A stretch of 64,000 nt of DNA from assembly GCA_963849095.1 (NCBI GenBank), contig CAWKGA010000009.1:620001-684000 (forward strand). The letters run 5' to 3'. Made by a program: the position numbers and the translations under genes. Source of the stretch: JASHUC01 sp963849095 (GTDB lineage: Bacteria > Pseudomonadota > Gammaproteobacteria > Steroidobacterales > Steroidobacteraceae). Of the stretch, positions 17,587-28,674 are shown piece by piece (position 1 is the first letter of the stretch; every line of letters begins with the position of its first letter). The notes under the pieces are model-generated. The model had not been told where the DNA came from. It saw nothing but the letters and a program-made list of their open reading frames with translations, and searched no databases.

Positions 17587-19344
17587 TCACATGCTTTCCG
17601 GAGCGGACACGTTGAGCAGGCCGAGGCCGTTGCGGATCACTTGCTGAACGCCGAGCACCAGCGCGAGCCGTCCGTTGCGCAGGCGTGCATCGTCCACGAT
17701 GAACGTCTCGGCGTTGTAATAGGTGTGGAATGTGTTCGCGAGCTCCCGCAGATAGTGGACGATCCCGTGGGGCGCACGGGTGATCGCGGCCTGCTCCAGC
17801 ACCTCGGGATATCGGACCAGCGTCGTGAGCACCGCCTGCTCCTGCGGGCCGGCGAGCAGGCCGGCACTCGCGAGCCCGGCGGCCCGGTCGAACTCGAGCC
17901 CGCGCGCCGCGAGCTGCTTGAGGACGCTCGCCACGCGGGCATGAGCGTATTGAATGTAGTAGACCGGATTCTCGTTCGTGCGGGACTTGGCGAGCTCCAG
18001 GTCGAAGTCGAGCGGCTGATCGTGGCTGCGCATGAGATAGAAGAGCCGGCAGGCGTCGTTGCCGACCTCTTCCCGCAGCTGCCGCAGCGTGACGAACTGC
18101 GCTTCCCGCTTGCCCATGGGGATCTTCTCTCCGCCCCGCAAGAGGCTCACGAACTGGACGAGCGTCACCTCGAGACAGTCACCGGGCTCGCCCATCGCGG
18201 CGAGCCCGGCCCGGACGCGCGCGATGTAGCCGTGATGGTCCGCGCCCAGCACGTCGAGGAGGCGCGCGAAGCCGCGCTCACGCTTCTCCAGGTGGTACGC
18301 GATGTCGGAGGCGAAGTACGTCTTCTGCCCGTTCTCGCGCACGACGACCCGATCCTTCTCGTCGCCGAACGCGGTCGCGCGAAACCACGTGGCGCCGTCC
18401 TTGCGGTAGAGCTGATCCTCAGCCTCGAGGCGCGCGAGGGCGCGCTCGATCGCTCCACTCTCGGCGAGCGCCCGCTCCGAGTACCAGCGGTCGAAGACGA
18501 CGCCGAACTGGTCCAGGTCGCTGCGGATGTCCGCCAGCATCTCGCCGAGCGAGAGCTCGAGCACCGTGAGGAATCCGCCCGCGCCGATCAGGTCGCGCGC
18601 CCGCTCGATCAGCGCGTCGATGTAGGCCTCCTTGTCCCCCGCGGGCGCATCGGCGGGAAGTCCGGCCAGGACCTTCGCGGCCGGCCGCCGCAGCTGCAGC
18701 CCGACGGTCGCGTGCAGCCTCTGCGCCACGGCGCGGACGTAGTCGCCGCGGTAGCCGTTCTCCGGAAACGGCAGCTCCTCGCCGCAGATCTCGAGATAGC
18801 GCACCCAGGCGCTCACGGCGAGGATCGCGACCTGCCGTCCGGCATCGTTGATGTAGTACTCCCGCGCCACGTCATAGCCGACGGCGGAGAGCACGTTGGC
18901 AAGCGTCGCCCCGTAGGCAGCCTGACGCCCATGGCCCACGTGCAGTGGCCCGGTCGGGTTTGCAGAGACGAACTCGATCAAGACGCGCTCGCCGCGGCCG
19001 AGCGCGCTGCGGCCGTAGCGCTCGCCGAGCTCGTGGATGCTCGCGAGCTCGCGCGCATAGGCATCCTGGGTCAGGAAGAAATTGATGAACCCGGCGCCCG
19101 CCACTTCCGCGCGCGCGAGGAGAGGGCTTGGCGGCAACGCGGCGATGATCGCCTGCGCGAGCTCCCGCGGGCTGCGCCGCGCGGACTTCGCGAGGCGCAG
19201 CGCGACATTCGTCGCGAAGTCGCCGTGCTTCGCATCGCGCGTGCGCTCCACCGTCACCGCCGCCGGATCGGGCGGCTCGGGAACGAGGTCGACCGGGAGA
19301 GCTTGCAGGGCTCTGAGGAGGAGCTGCTCGAGCGGCTGCTTCAA
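17587..19344 (-). CDS. argS: Arginine--tRNA ligase
   Basis: Class I aminoacyl-tRNA synthetase of 585 residues that charges tRNA-Arg. The N-terminal Add-1 domain binds the tRNA elbow; the HIGH-type motif is HVGH in NPTGPLHVGHGRQAA; the KMSKS position reads MGKREAQ, as is normal for many ArgRS enzymes. The C-terminal anticodon-binding domain (YIQYAHARVASVLKQLA and the PEVLEQAA segment) ends the protein. A SPOR protein gene follows 16 bases later. Confidence 0.96.
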   Translation of the reverse strand: MKQPLEQLLLRALQALPVDLVPEPPDPAAVTVERTRDAKHGDFATNVALRLAKSARRSPRELAQAIIAALPPSPLLARAEVAGAGFINFFLTQDAYARELASIHELGERYGRSALGRGERVLIEFVSANPTGPLHVGHGRQAAYGATLANVLSAVGYDVAREYYINDAGRQVAILAVSAWVRYLEICGEELPFPENGYRGDYVRAVAQRLHATVGLQLRRPAAKVLAGLPADAPAGDKEAYIDALIERARDLIGAGGFLTVLELSLGEMLADIRSDLDQFGVVFDRWYSERALAESGAIERALARLEAEDQLYRKDGATWFRATAFGDEKDRVVVRENGQKTYFASDIAYHLEKRERGFARLLDVLGADHHGYIARVRAGLAAMGEPGDCLEVTLVQFVSLLRGGEKIPMGKREAQFVTLRQLREEVGNDACRLFYLMRSHDQPLDFDLELAKSRTNENPVYYIQYAHARVASVLKQLAARGLEFDRAAGLASAGLLAGPQEQAVLTTLVRYPEVLEQAAITRAPHGIVHYLRELANTFHTYYNAETFIVDDARLRNGRLALVLGVQQVIRNGLGLLNVSAPESM

Positions 19345-19520
19345 GGGAGCGTCCGTGAGGGAATGGAGCGCGGCAGTCTATTTCTCATCTGCCGACTCCG
19401 CCAGCGCTCCGCGAGCCGGCTCGAGCCCGCGGCGGCGGTCTCGAAGACAGGGGCGGGTTGACACGGCGGCGCAATTGGCCTACATGCCCCGGGGCATCTT
19501 TCCGACTCGGGGGTCGTCGC

Positions 19521-20213
19521 ATGGGACTGAAGCTCGTCGGTGCCGGACTGGGTCGTACCGGGACCCTGTCGATCAAATTGGCGCTCGAGCAGCTCGGCTT
19601 CGGGCCGTGCTATCACATGACCGAGCTTTTCATTCACCCGACGCACGCGCCGCTCTGGGAGCGTGCCGCGGACGGGCACCCCGATTGGCGGACGCTCTTC
19701 AGCGGATACGCGTCCACGGTCGATTATCCCGGCTGCACATTCTGGCGCGATCTCGCTCGGTCGTATCCCGAGGCGAAGGTCCTGCTGACCGTTCGCGATG
19801 CGCGTTCCTGGTTCGACTCGACGCAGGAGACCATCTTCTCCGAGCAGAGCACCCAGACGCTCCAAGGCTCCCCGCTTGAGGAGTTCTTCAACAAGACGGT
19901 CTGGCGAGGACTCCGCGACCGCATCCACGATCGTGAGTTCATGATCGACCACTTCGCGCGACACAACGCCGAAGTCGAGCACACGATCCCGCCGGCGAGG
20001 CTCCTGGTGTACGAGACCAAGCAGGGCTGGGACCCGCTGTGCGCCTTCCTCGGCGTGCCCGTTCCCGGCCAGCCTTTCCCGCACGTGAACTCCCGGGAGG
20101 ACTACGTGAGAAGGCATTCCGAACATCTCGCCCAGGGCCACGAGCCGTTCGGGTCCGAGGAGATGGGCGATCGGATGCGGGAGCGACTCGACCAGTTGCG
20201 CGGTGAGAGCTAG
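19521..20213 (+). CDS. Sulfotransferase-family protein (PAPS-type fold)
   Basis: A 230-residue cytoplasmic protein. The N-terminus MGLKLVGAGLGRTGTLS contains a P-loop-like 5'-phosphosulfate motif (GLGRTGTLS), and VLLTVRDARSWFDS matches the 3'-phosphate-binding region of sulfotransferases. WFDSTQETIF, LLVYETKQGWDPLCAFLGVP and FPHVNSREDY are further patterns of the sulfotransferase-4 type family. The acceptor substrate cannot be predicted. The ATG at 19521 is chosen because the upstream open frame has no family features. It is followed 32 bases later by an arylsulfotransferase-like gene on the same strand. Confidence 0.78.
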   Translation: MGLKLVGAGLGRTGTLSIKLALEQLGFGPCYHMTELFIHPTHAPLWERAADGHPDWRTLFSGYASTVDYPGCTFWRDLARSYPEAKVLLTVRDARSWFDSTQETIFSEQSTQTLQGSPLEEFFNKTVWRGLRDRIHDREFMIDHFARHNAEVEHTIPPARLLVYETKQGWDPLCAFLGVPVPGQPFPHVNSREDYVRRHSEHLAQGHEPFGSEEMGDRMRERLDQLRGES

Positions 20214-20245
20214 CCGAGCCGCGTCATACGCCGAGAGGGGGGTCG

Positions 20246-21613
20246 ATGACACTGGCTCCACAAACCGCGATCGCGGCGTCCATGACGGTGATGCTCCTCA
20301 CCTCGCAGCTGACCGCGGCAGCCCCGAGCGTCTACCCGACCGGCGTGACCCGTTACGACCCTTCGGCCGCCTACAACTGCGACGTGCTGTTCAGCGCGGC
20401 GGATCAGAAGACCTATCTGATCGACATGGACGGCCATGTCCTTCACCGGTGGGATTTCGGGGGTTTCCCGTCGAAGATGCTCGACCCTGGGCTGACCCGT
20501 GGCGTCAAGGGCGAGGTCGGACTGCAGCTGTCGGCGATACCGGCGGTCCGCGGTAACGGAGGCACGGGCGCCGTTCCCGGCAGGACCGCCGAGTTTCGCA
20601 ACGAAACGTTCGGGCTCGTCGATTGGAGCGGGAACGTCGTTTGGAAATGGGGTGCTCAAGCGCCGGGCGGCGCAGCGATGCAGCACCACGACTGGGACCG
20701 CCTGCCCGGCGGCGACACGCTCATCCTGTCCAGCCGCAGCGGCATGCTGAATGGGTTCGGCCGGCGGCAGATGCTCGACGACGTGATCTACGAGGTCGAC
20801 GCCCGCGGACGGACCATCTGGACTTGGACCGCGTCCGCGCATCTGCCGGAGCTCGGCCTCACGGAGTCCCAGCTGCAGCTGATCGAGCGTCGCGCGCCGG
20901 CCGATTACCTGCATTTGAACGACATGGAGCCTCTCGGGCCGAACCGCTGGGAGAAGGCGGGCGACGATCGCTTTGCCGCGGATAACATCATGATCAGCTC
21001 GCGCAACGCCAGCGTCGTTGCGATCATCAGCCGCAAGACCGGCCACATCGTCTGGCGCTTGGGGCCGGACTTTCCGGCCGCCAGAGACGCGACTCTGTTC
21101 GCTCTGGGTGAGGTGGCCGCGCCGGGACGGGTCGGTCATTTGAGCGGCCAGCACGATGCGCACCTGATCCCGGAAGGCCTTCCCGGAGCCGGTAATCTCC
21201 TGTTGTTCGACAACGAAGGCGAAGCCGGTTTCCCGCCCGCGGAGCTGCCGCTCATCGCAGGCTCCCGCGCGCTGGAGATCGAACCAGTCAAGCGCACCGT
21301 CGTGTGGCAGTACAGCGGCACCAAAATCACCTTCTACAGTCCCTATATCAGCAGCGTCCAACGCCTGCCGAACGGCAATACGCTGATCGACGAGGGCATT
21401 GACGGGCGCTTTTTCCAGGTGACGCCTCGCGGCCGAATCGTGTGGGAATACGTAGCTCCGATGCGCGGTGCGGCCAGCGGGCCCGCGGGCGCCAACTCCG
21501 TCTATCGGATACAGGCGGTGCCTTACGACTGGGTACCTCTGCCGGGACCTCACTCGGAGGCTCCGGTGCAGGCTCCGGCGCTCGAGCGCTTCCACGTCCC
21601 AGCGGGACAGTAA
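20246..21613 (+). CDS. Arylsulfotransferase (ASST)-like beta-propeller protein
   Basis: A 455-residue exported protein with an N-terminal signal (hydrophobic segment about 8-25, cut near TAAAPS). The body shows repeated propeller-blade patterns: YLIDMDGHVLHRWDF, FGLVDWSGNVVWKWG, HHDWDRLPGGDTLIL, VIYEVDARGRTIWTWTA, LHLNDMEPL, HDAHLIPEG and QRLPNGNTLIDEG. This is the arylsulfotransferase family, whose characterised members move sulfate between phenolic compounds in the periplasm without PAPS. Several conserved His residues (HHDW, GQHDAH) are present, but which one is catalytic cannot be settled here. A structural or sensor propeller is the alternative. Confidence 0.78.
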   Translation: MTLAPQTAIAASMTVMLLTSQLTAAAPSVYPTGVTRYDPSAAYNCDVLFSAADQKTYLIDMDGHVLHRWDFGGFPSKMLDPGLTRGVKGEVGLQLSAIPAVRGNGGTGAVPGRTAEFRNETFGLVDWSGNVVWKWGAQAPGGAAMQHHDWDRLPGGDTLILSSRSGMLNGFGRRQMLDDVIYEVDARGRTIWTWTASAHLPELGLTESQLQLIERRAPADYLHLNDMEPLGPNRWEKAGDDRFAADNIMISSRNASVVAIISRKTGHIVWRLGPDFPAARDATLFALGEVAAPGRVGHLSGQHDAHLIPEGLPGAGNLLLFDNEGEAGFPPAELPLIAGSRALEIEPVKRTVVWQYSGTKITFYSPYISSVQRLPNGNTLIDEGIDGRFFQVTPRGRIVWEYVAPMRGAASGPAGANSVYRIQAVPYDWVPLPGPHSEAPVQAPALERFHVPAGQ

Positions 21614-21651
21614 CCGGCGCTCGAGACCCCCAGAGTGTTCCTTGCCGCTAG

Positions 21652-23916
<2,265 letters not shown>

Positions 23917-24059
23917 CTGCTGATAAAATCCCTTGAGAATCAGCTGTCTGGCGTGTTTCCGCCTCTGTGCGGATTAAGTCAAATCCACGTCAGGAATGCC
24001 GTAGTGACTCTTATTGGAGACAGGTCAACCGCGCCGGCGGCAGCTGCGTTGTACGCGGC

Positions 24060-24692
24060 ATGAGTGCCTTTGCTACGCTCGCGCCCGTTTATAACACGCC
24101 CGCGGCATCGTACGACGGCACTCTCTTGAACGACACGACAGCCGAGGCCCGGTCGGCAGCGCTCAACCAGTTCTTGGCGAGCGTCGAGCTGAAGGCGTTC
24201 CGGATCGCGCAGGCGAGCCTGCGCAACGAGGATGACGCGCTCGACGCCGTGCAGGACGCCATGCTGCAGCTTTCGCGAGCGTACGCCAACCGCCCGGTGG
24301 AGGAGTGGAGGCCGCTCTTCTATCGGATCCTCGAGAACCGGATCCGCGACATGCAGCGCCGGCGAACGGTGCGCAATCGGGTCATGGCCTGGTTGCCCTT
24401 CAAGCGGGACGAGGATGACGAGGAGCCCGATCCGCTCGCGCAAGTGGCGAGCCCCGAGCCCCCTTTGACGGCGAAGCTGGAAGTGGAAGAGGCTATGCAG
24501 GCGCTCGAGAAGGCGCTGCACGGCTTGCCCGCCAGACAGCGCCAGGCGTTCTTGCTGCGCAACCTGGAGGGCCTCGATGTGGCCCAGACGGCGGCCGCGA
24601 TGGGCTGCTCCCAGGGGAGCGTCAAGACACATTACTTCCGCGCGGTGCAGGCGCTGCGCGCGCGCTTGGGGGATTTCGAGGTCGAGTCATGA
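24060..24692 (+). CDS. RNA polymerase sigma factor, sigma-70 family (ECF-like)
   Basis: A 210-residue two-domain sigma factor. Region 2 reads LKAFRIAQASLRNEDDALDA and VQDAMLQLSRAYANRP, with RILENRIRDMQRRR; region 4 has LPARQRQAFLLRNLEGLDVA and TAAAMGCSQGSVKTHYFRAV. An acidic linker (DEDDEEPDP) lies between them. The start at 24060 leaves a short non-conserved N-terminus; a GTG start 93 bases upstream is possible, and neither has a clear ribosome site. It is coupled by ATGA to a DUF3619 gene. This sigma/DUF3619/DUF3106 order recurs in Proteobacteria and suggests a dedicated regulon. Confidence 0.88.
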   Translation: MSAFATLAPVYNTPAASYDGTLLNDTTAEARSAALNQFLASVELKAFRIAQASLRNEDDALDAVQDAMLQLSRAYANRPVEEWRPLFYRILENRIRDMQRRRTVRNRVMAWLPFKRDEDDEEPDPLAQVASPEPPLTAKLEVEEAMQALEKALHGLPARQRQAFLLRNLEGLDVAQTAAAMGCSQGSVKTHYFRAVQALRARLGDFEVES

Positions 24693-25120
24693 CGGACAAG
24701 ACGGACATCGTGAGCGAGCTGGAGCAGCGCACGCGCGCCGTGCTCCGGCACAGCGTGACGCGCATCGACGCGCGCACCCGCTCGCGTCTGAACCAGGCGC
24801 GCCAGGCCGCGCTCGCAGCCGCTGCCGGGACACGACCAGGGATGTGGCGCAGCCGCAAGCTGGTGCTGATGCCGGTCACCGGAGCGGTCGCCGCGGCGGT
24901 TCTCGCGACGGTGCTCGTGCTCTTCGGCCCCGGATCTCGCCCGGTGGCGCCAAAGGGTGAGAGTGCGCAACCCTCGCTCGAGGTGCTGGACCTGCTCACG
25001 GACGACGAGAGCATGACTTTGATGGAGAACTATGACCGTGGCTTTTACGAATGGGCGGCGGCACAGGGAGACACCAGCACGACGGACGCGGACTCGAGCG
25101 GAACGAAACACACCACTTAG
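24689..25120 (+). CDS. DUF3619 family protein, single-pass membrane
   Basis: 143 residues. The N-terminal helix (IVSELEQRTRAVLRHSVTRI, then RTRSRLNQARQAAL) is the DUF3619 pattern; a transmembrane segment runs at about 55-80 (VLMPVTGAVAAAVLATVLVL). The C-terminal part is acidic with DLLTDDESMTLMENYDFGFYEW-like spacing. It overlaps the sigma gene stop by four bases, which fits an anti-sigma or sigma-modulating role, but this is inferred from context and topology, not from a known mechanism. Confidence 0.75.
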   Translation: MTDKTDIVSELEQRTRAVLRHSVTRIDARTRSRLNQARQAALAAAAGTRPGMWRSRKLVLMPVTGAVAAAVLATVLVLFGPGSRPVAPKGESAQPSLEVLDLLTDDESMTLMENYDRGFYEWAAAQGDTSTTDADSSGTKHTT

Positions 25121-25174
25121 CGCCGCGTGCGGGCAAACAGCCGCCGCGCCGCCGTACGATAGGTAGGAGCCAAC

Positions 25175-25474
25175 ATGCCGCGAAGGCGGCGGCCCGCGAG
25201 CTGCGGACTCTCATGGCTGGTGATCGCCTCGGTGCTCGGCACCGCGGCGCTGCCGCCCGTCGTGGCTGCTGGCGGGTCATCCCAGCAGGCGAAGCCGCCG
25301 GCGGACGACTGTGATCTGATGGAGTTCCTGGGCGGCATCGGCTCCGCGGATCAGAGATGGATCGACTACTTGGCGAAGACCGACCCGGCGAAAGTGGCAT
25401 CGCCGACCAAACTGCCGCCCCCTCCCGGAGGGGACGGCTCTGACGGGAGCTCTGGCGGGAGTCAAAAGAAGTGA
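25175..25474 (+). CDS. Hypothetical exported protein of the sigma/DUF3619 operon
   Basis: 99 residues; no family recognised. It has an N-terminal signal-like segment (basic MPRRRRPASCG then hydrophobic LSWLVIASVLGTAALPPVVA), a short conserved-looking core (DDCDLMEFLGGIGSADQRWI) and a Pro/Gly/Ser-rich end. It lies between DUF3619 and DUF3106, and its stop codon overlaps the GTG start of the latter, so the operon context supports it being a real gene. Confidence 0.6.
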   Translation: MPRRRRPASCGLSWLVIASVLGTAALPPVVAAGGSSQQAKPPADDCDLMEFLGGIGSADQRWIDYLAKTDPAKVASPTKLPPPPGGDGSDGSSGGSQKK

Positions 25475-26106
25475 GACGAGTGCGCTACACGGCTCTGTTG
25501 ACGCTGCTGCTCGCGGCGGCGGCGCCGGCGTTCGCGCAGCTCGCTGCGCCGACCCAGCCGCCGAGCGTTTCCTGGTCCAGCCTGTCGCCCGATCAGCAAC
25601 AATTGCTGAACCGCTACTCGGGCCAGTGGGGGAGCCTCCCTCCGGAGCGGCAGGAGGCGCTCGCGAATGGCAGCAACCGCTGGCTGCACATGAATCCGCA
25701 GCAGCGCAGCAACGCGCGGCGCAGCTTCCAGCGCTGGCAGGCGCTACCCCCGCAGCAGCGCCAGCTGCTGCAGCAGCGGTGGCAAGAGTTCCGGTCGCTG
25801 CCGCCCGACCGGCAACAGGCCGTGCGCCAGAACTTCCGCAAGTTCGAGCAACTGCCGGCCCAGCGCCGCCTGCAGCTGCGCCAGCGATGGCAGAACGCAA
25901 CGCCCGAGCAGCGTCAGCAGATGCTGGAGCAAGCGCGCCAGCGGGCGCTCACACGACAGCAAACGGGGCCGCAGGGGCCGCAGGGGCGCCAAGGACAGCA
26001 GCAGCGGGGACCGCAGGCGCAGCGGCGGCAGCGCGATCTTCGAAACGGGCCGCGCCCGTTCGGTCGAGCGCGCGGGGCCAACCGCCGACGCCGGAATCGC
26101 GGCTGA
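25471..26106 (+). CDS. DUF3106 family secreted Gln/Arg-rich protein
   Basis: 211 residues with a clear signal peptide (YTALLTLLLAAAAPAFA). The mature part is made of short helical repeats built on L-x-P-x-x-Q/R-Q and W-x-x-L-P: WSSLSPDQQQLLNRYSGQWG, RWLHMNPQQRSNARRSFQRW, RWQALPPQQRQLLQQRWQEF, RKFEQLPAQRRLQLRQRW. This is the DUF3106 pattern. The last ~60 residues are a very basic Gln/Arg/Gly tail. The start is a GTG coupled to the preceding stop. The function is unknown; the repeats resemble those of periplasmic stress proteins of the CpxP/ZraP type, which is only an analogy. Confidence 0.75.
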   Translation: MRRVRYTALLTLLLAAAAPAFAQLAAPTQPPSVSWSSLSPDQQQLLNRYSGQWGSLPPERQEALANGSNRWLHMNPQQRSNARRSFQRWQALPPQQRQLLQQRWQEFRSLPPDRQQAVRQNFRKFEQLPAQRRLQLRQRWQNATPEQRQQMLEQARQRALTRQQTGPQGPQGRQGQQQRGPQAQRRQRDLRNGPRPFGRARGANRRRRNRG

Positions 26107-26153
26107 CGGAGCGCGATCGCGGTACTCCCGCGTGCTGCCTCAGCCGGGAATGC

Positions 26154-27068
26154 TCACTGCGGACGGACGGGAATCGGGATGTTGCAGACGTCGGCGCGGC
26201 CGGCCGGCACCTTGTACCACGCGTCCCGCCGGTTGCGGCGCGCTTCGATCAGCTCCGCGAAGGCTCGGGTATCGGTGCGCATGACTTCCAGCCGCGAGCG
26301 CCTATCCGGGGGCACGTCGGCGGCCAGTGTCACCGATTCGATCCGCGTGCGTTGCTCGCGCCGGGTGTAGAACCCGAGCCGGCCCGTGCCGCGGGGCAGC
26401 GCGGACAGCAGGTCCATGCCCTGCACGACCCGTCCGACCAGGGCGACGTTGCGGTCCAGCTGGCGCGGAGCCTGCCCGACGACGGTGTAGAGGTCGCTCC
26501 CGTTGCCGCTGTCTACATCGTCATTGCGACCGGCGCCGACCATTCCGTAGCAATGAACCAGCCATGCGCGCCCCACGGTCGGATCGCGCGCCGCCGGGAA
26601 GTCTCCGGAGAAGCCCACCTGCGGCGCGTAAGTGTCCGGATCGGGCAGCGGCGTGAACGGAACATCCCGCGCCGCGACGATGAACTCCGCCGGCAGCGAG
26701 CGCTTGGCCGTTCCCAGGGACTTTGTATGATCGGGGTCGCCCCACTGCACGACGAAGTTATCCTGCACGCGCTCGATGGCGAGGCCGTCGAAGTACCCTT
26801 CGCGGACGAGCGTCTTGATGTTCGCCACGTAGCCCGGCGCGAACTTCGGCGCGAGCTCGATGACCACCCGACCCGCCGGCAATTGCATGTAGAGCGTGTT
26901 CTGAGGATCGAGCGGCCGCCAGTCGCTCGGCTTCGATGCGGCGAGGATCGCAGCGACCGTGGGCGGCTGGCGGGCGGCGGGGTCCTGGGCCTGGGCGAGA
27001 GCGATGAGAGAAGCGAGGGACAGCAGCGCCGGCACCGCGCACCGGCACAGGGGCTTCGTGCAATGCAT
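26154..27068 (-). CDS. Secreted cyclophilin-type peptidylprolyl isomerase
   Basis: A 304-residue protein with an N-terminal signal peptide (PALLSLASLIALAQAQ). The cyclophilin fold is seen in GRVVIELAPKFAPGYVANIK, LVREGYFDGLAIERVQDNFV, QWGDPDHTKSLG, FVPFTPLPD-type loops, and LVHCYGMVGAGRND. It has family-specific insertions and a ~50-residue C-terminal extension ending in AWYKVPAGRADVCNIPIPVR. It should act on periplasmic proteins. The ATG at 27068 directly follows an alternative GTG. Confidence 0.83.
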   Translation of the reverse strand: MHCTKPLCRCAVPALLSLASLIALAQAQDPAARQPPTVAAILAASKPSDWRPLDPQNTLYMQLPAGRVVIELAPKFAPGYVANIKTLVREGYFDGLAIERVQDNFVVQWGDPDHTKSLGTAKRSLPAEFIVAARDVPFTPLPDPDTYAPQVGFSGDFPAARDPTVGRAWLVHCYGMVGAGRNDDVDSGNGSDLYTVVGQAPRQLDRNVALVGRVVQGMDLLSALPRGTGRLGFYTRREQRTRIESVTLAADVPPDRRSRLEVMRTDTRAFAELIEARRNRRDAWYKVPAGRADVCNIPIPVRPQ

Positions 27069-27252
27069 CACGCGAGTGTACGCCGAAGCGCCGCGCCGGA
27101 GAGACAGCCGAGCCCTTCAGGAGCGGGACCGGGAACAGGGCTTGCGGAGGTGGGCGAGCCGGAACGGGACCGTTCGGGAACCGTTCTTGTTACTGCAATC
27201 GAGTCTCGAATCGTTCAGCGCTTGCGTACGAGCAAGCGAAAGAGGTGCTCTC

Positions 27253-27555
27253 ATGAAACGGAGTTTGGTCCTAGTCGCGATTGCCGCGCTCATGATGGCG
27301 GCCGGCTGCTCGAAGGAGCAGACCGCGGCACCGCCTGCCCCCTCCGACCAGAATACGCCGCCAGCAGGCAATGCTGCGCCGAGCACGCCGAACAGCACGA
27401 CGCCCAACGCGCCCAGCAATGCCGCGCCGCCGCCGAGCACCGCTCCGGGTGGAGCGCCTCCCGAGGGCGGAGCGCCTCCTCCCGCCAATCCGCCTGACAA
27501 CGGCAATCCGCCGCCCGCCGGCGGCGGCGCGCCCGGAGGCGGGACGGGCCAGTAA
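27253..27555 (+). CDS. Small Pro/Gly/Asn-rich lipoprotein
   Basis: A 100-residue protein with a canonical lipoprotein signal (MKRSLVLVAIAALMMAAGCS; lipidated Cys19). Everything after the Cys is low complexity, rich in Pro, Gly, Ala, Asn and Thr (for example GGAPPEGGAPPPANPPDNG), so it is probably disordered. No function can be assigned. The ribosome site AGAGGTG lies about 5 bases before the ATG. An outer-membrane spacer or surface-exposed tail is possible. Confidence 0.65.
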   Translation: MKRSLVLVAIAALMMAAGCSKEQTAAPPAPSDQNTPPAGNAAPSTPNSTTPNAPSNAAPPPSTAPGGAPPEGGAPPPANPPDNGNPPPAGGGAPGGGTGQ

Positions 27556-27619
27556 TTCTCGATCGAGACCGTGGCAGTGCCGGGGTCCGCCTGTGAGGCG
27601 GCCGCGGCGCGCCACGGAC

Positions 27620-28543
27620 TCACGGGTCTTCCTGGTCGGGGGTGCTCGGCACGGCGGAGTACACGGGACGGCGCAGCTTCCAGCGCCGGTGCGACCACAT
27701 CCAGTCCTCGGGGCTCGCCCGGACCTGAGCTTCCACCCGTCGCGCGTAGCGCTCGGTGAGCACGCCGGGGTCCACGGGCGCGCGAGCGGCAAGCAGCCTC
27801 TCGAACTCGACCTCGTAGCGCCCTCTCTCGATTCGGCGCATCGATGCAAATACGACGGCGTATCGCGTCGCCTGCGCGATTTTTTCCGGACCCATGTAGA
27901 ACGCGGTAGAGCGGCCGAGGAACTGGGTCCACCACTTGTAATCGCTCGTCACCGGCTCCTGGTCGGCGACCATCGCCACCGCGCGCGCGCCGCGCCGGCT
28001 GAGGATGCGGGCGAGGAGCTCCTTCGCCGGAACGAGTGTGCCGCCGAATCGCGTGCGGATCGCCCGCATCAGGTGCTCGAAGCGGGCGTCGTGGAGGGGC
28101 TTGTATGCGGCCTCGAGCGGGTAGCCGAGCTTGCGCGACAGAGCGAGCAGCAACCACTCCCAGTTGCATTGATGGGCGGCGACGATCAGCACCGAGCGGC
28201 CGGCATCGAGCTCGTCCCGAACCACGCCGAGGGCGCGAAGCGTCACGCGGTCGTCGAGCTCCTCGGCCGGCAGCGTCGCCGATTTGATCACCTCGGCCAC
28301 GAGCTGGCCGAGCCGGCGGTAGTAGTCGCGCTCCACGCGGCGCCGTTCGGGCGGTGCGAGATCCGGGAGCGCGCCCGCGATGTTGCCGCGCACGACCGCG
28401 AGACGGTAGCGCGCCACCCGGTACGCGAGGAACGCAAGGCACGAAGCCGCGGCGTACAGCACGCTCCACGGAAGCCGCGAGATCGCGTGGAGCCAGCGCG
28501 GCAGCGGTGTCTCGGCGGAGCGCGCGTCCGGAGCGTTGACCAT
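27620..28543 (-). CDS. Lipid A biosynthesis acyltransferase (LpxL/HtrB family)
   Basis: 307 residues with an N-terminal membrane anchor (LPWSVLYAAASCLAFLAYRV). The catalytic motif is AHQCNWEW (H-x4-E type) at about residue 132, and RNIAGALPDL, then AYKPLHDARFEHLM, and the late motifs MVADQEP and AFYMGPEKIA fit secondary lipid A acyltransferases, which add the acyloxyacyl chains at the inner membrane. Whether it is LpxL- or LpxM-like cannot be told. It is divergent from the superoxide dismutase gene. Confidence 0.87.
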   Translation of the reverse strand: MVNAPDARSAETPLPRWLHAISRLPWSVLYAAASCLAFLAYRVARYRLAVVRGNIAGALPDLAPPERRRVERDYYRRLGQLVAEVIKSATLPAEELDDRVTLRALGVVRDELDAGRSVLIVAAHQCNWEWLLLALSRKLGYPLEAAYKPLHDARFEHLMRAIRTRFGGTLVPAKELLARILSRRGARAVAMVADQEPVTSDYKWWTQFLGRSTAFYMGPEKIAQATRYAVVFASMRRIERGRYEVEFERLLAARAPVDPGVLTERYARRVEAQVRASPEDWMWSHRRWKLRRPVYSAVPSTPDQEDP

Positions 28544-28674
28544 ATCGGGTGCGATTCTATGGCAGCGGACGGGAGAGCCCGCAGGAAAAAAGTCGTATCA
28601 TTCCGCCTGACCGCGGCGAACACCCCCGCTTGCGAAGAATATCCGGCCTTGAGGCCCTTCGAGGAGAATGCCAT

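Noticed and set aside
17554..19461. 635-codon plus-strand open frame opposite argS
   Set aside because: Shadow of argS; no family features.
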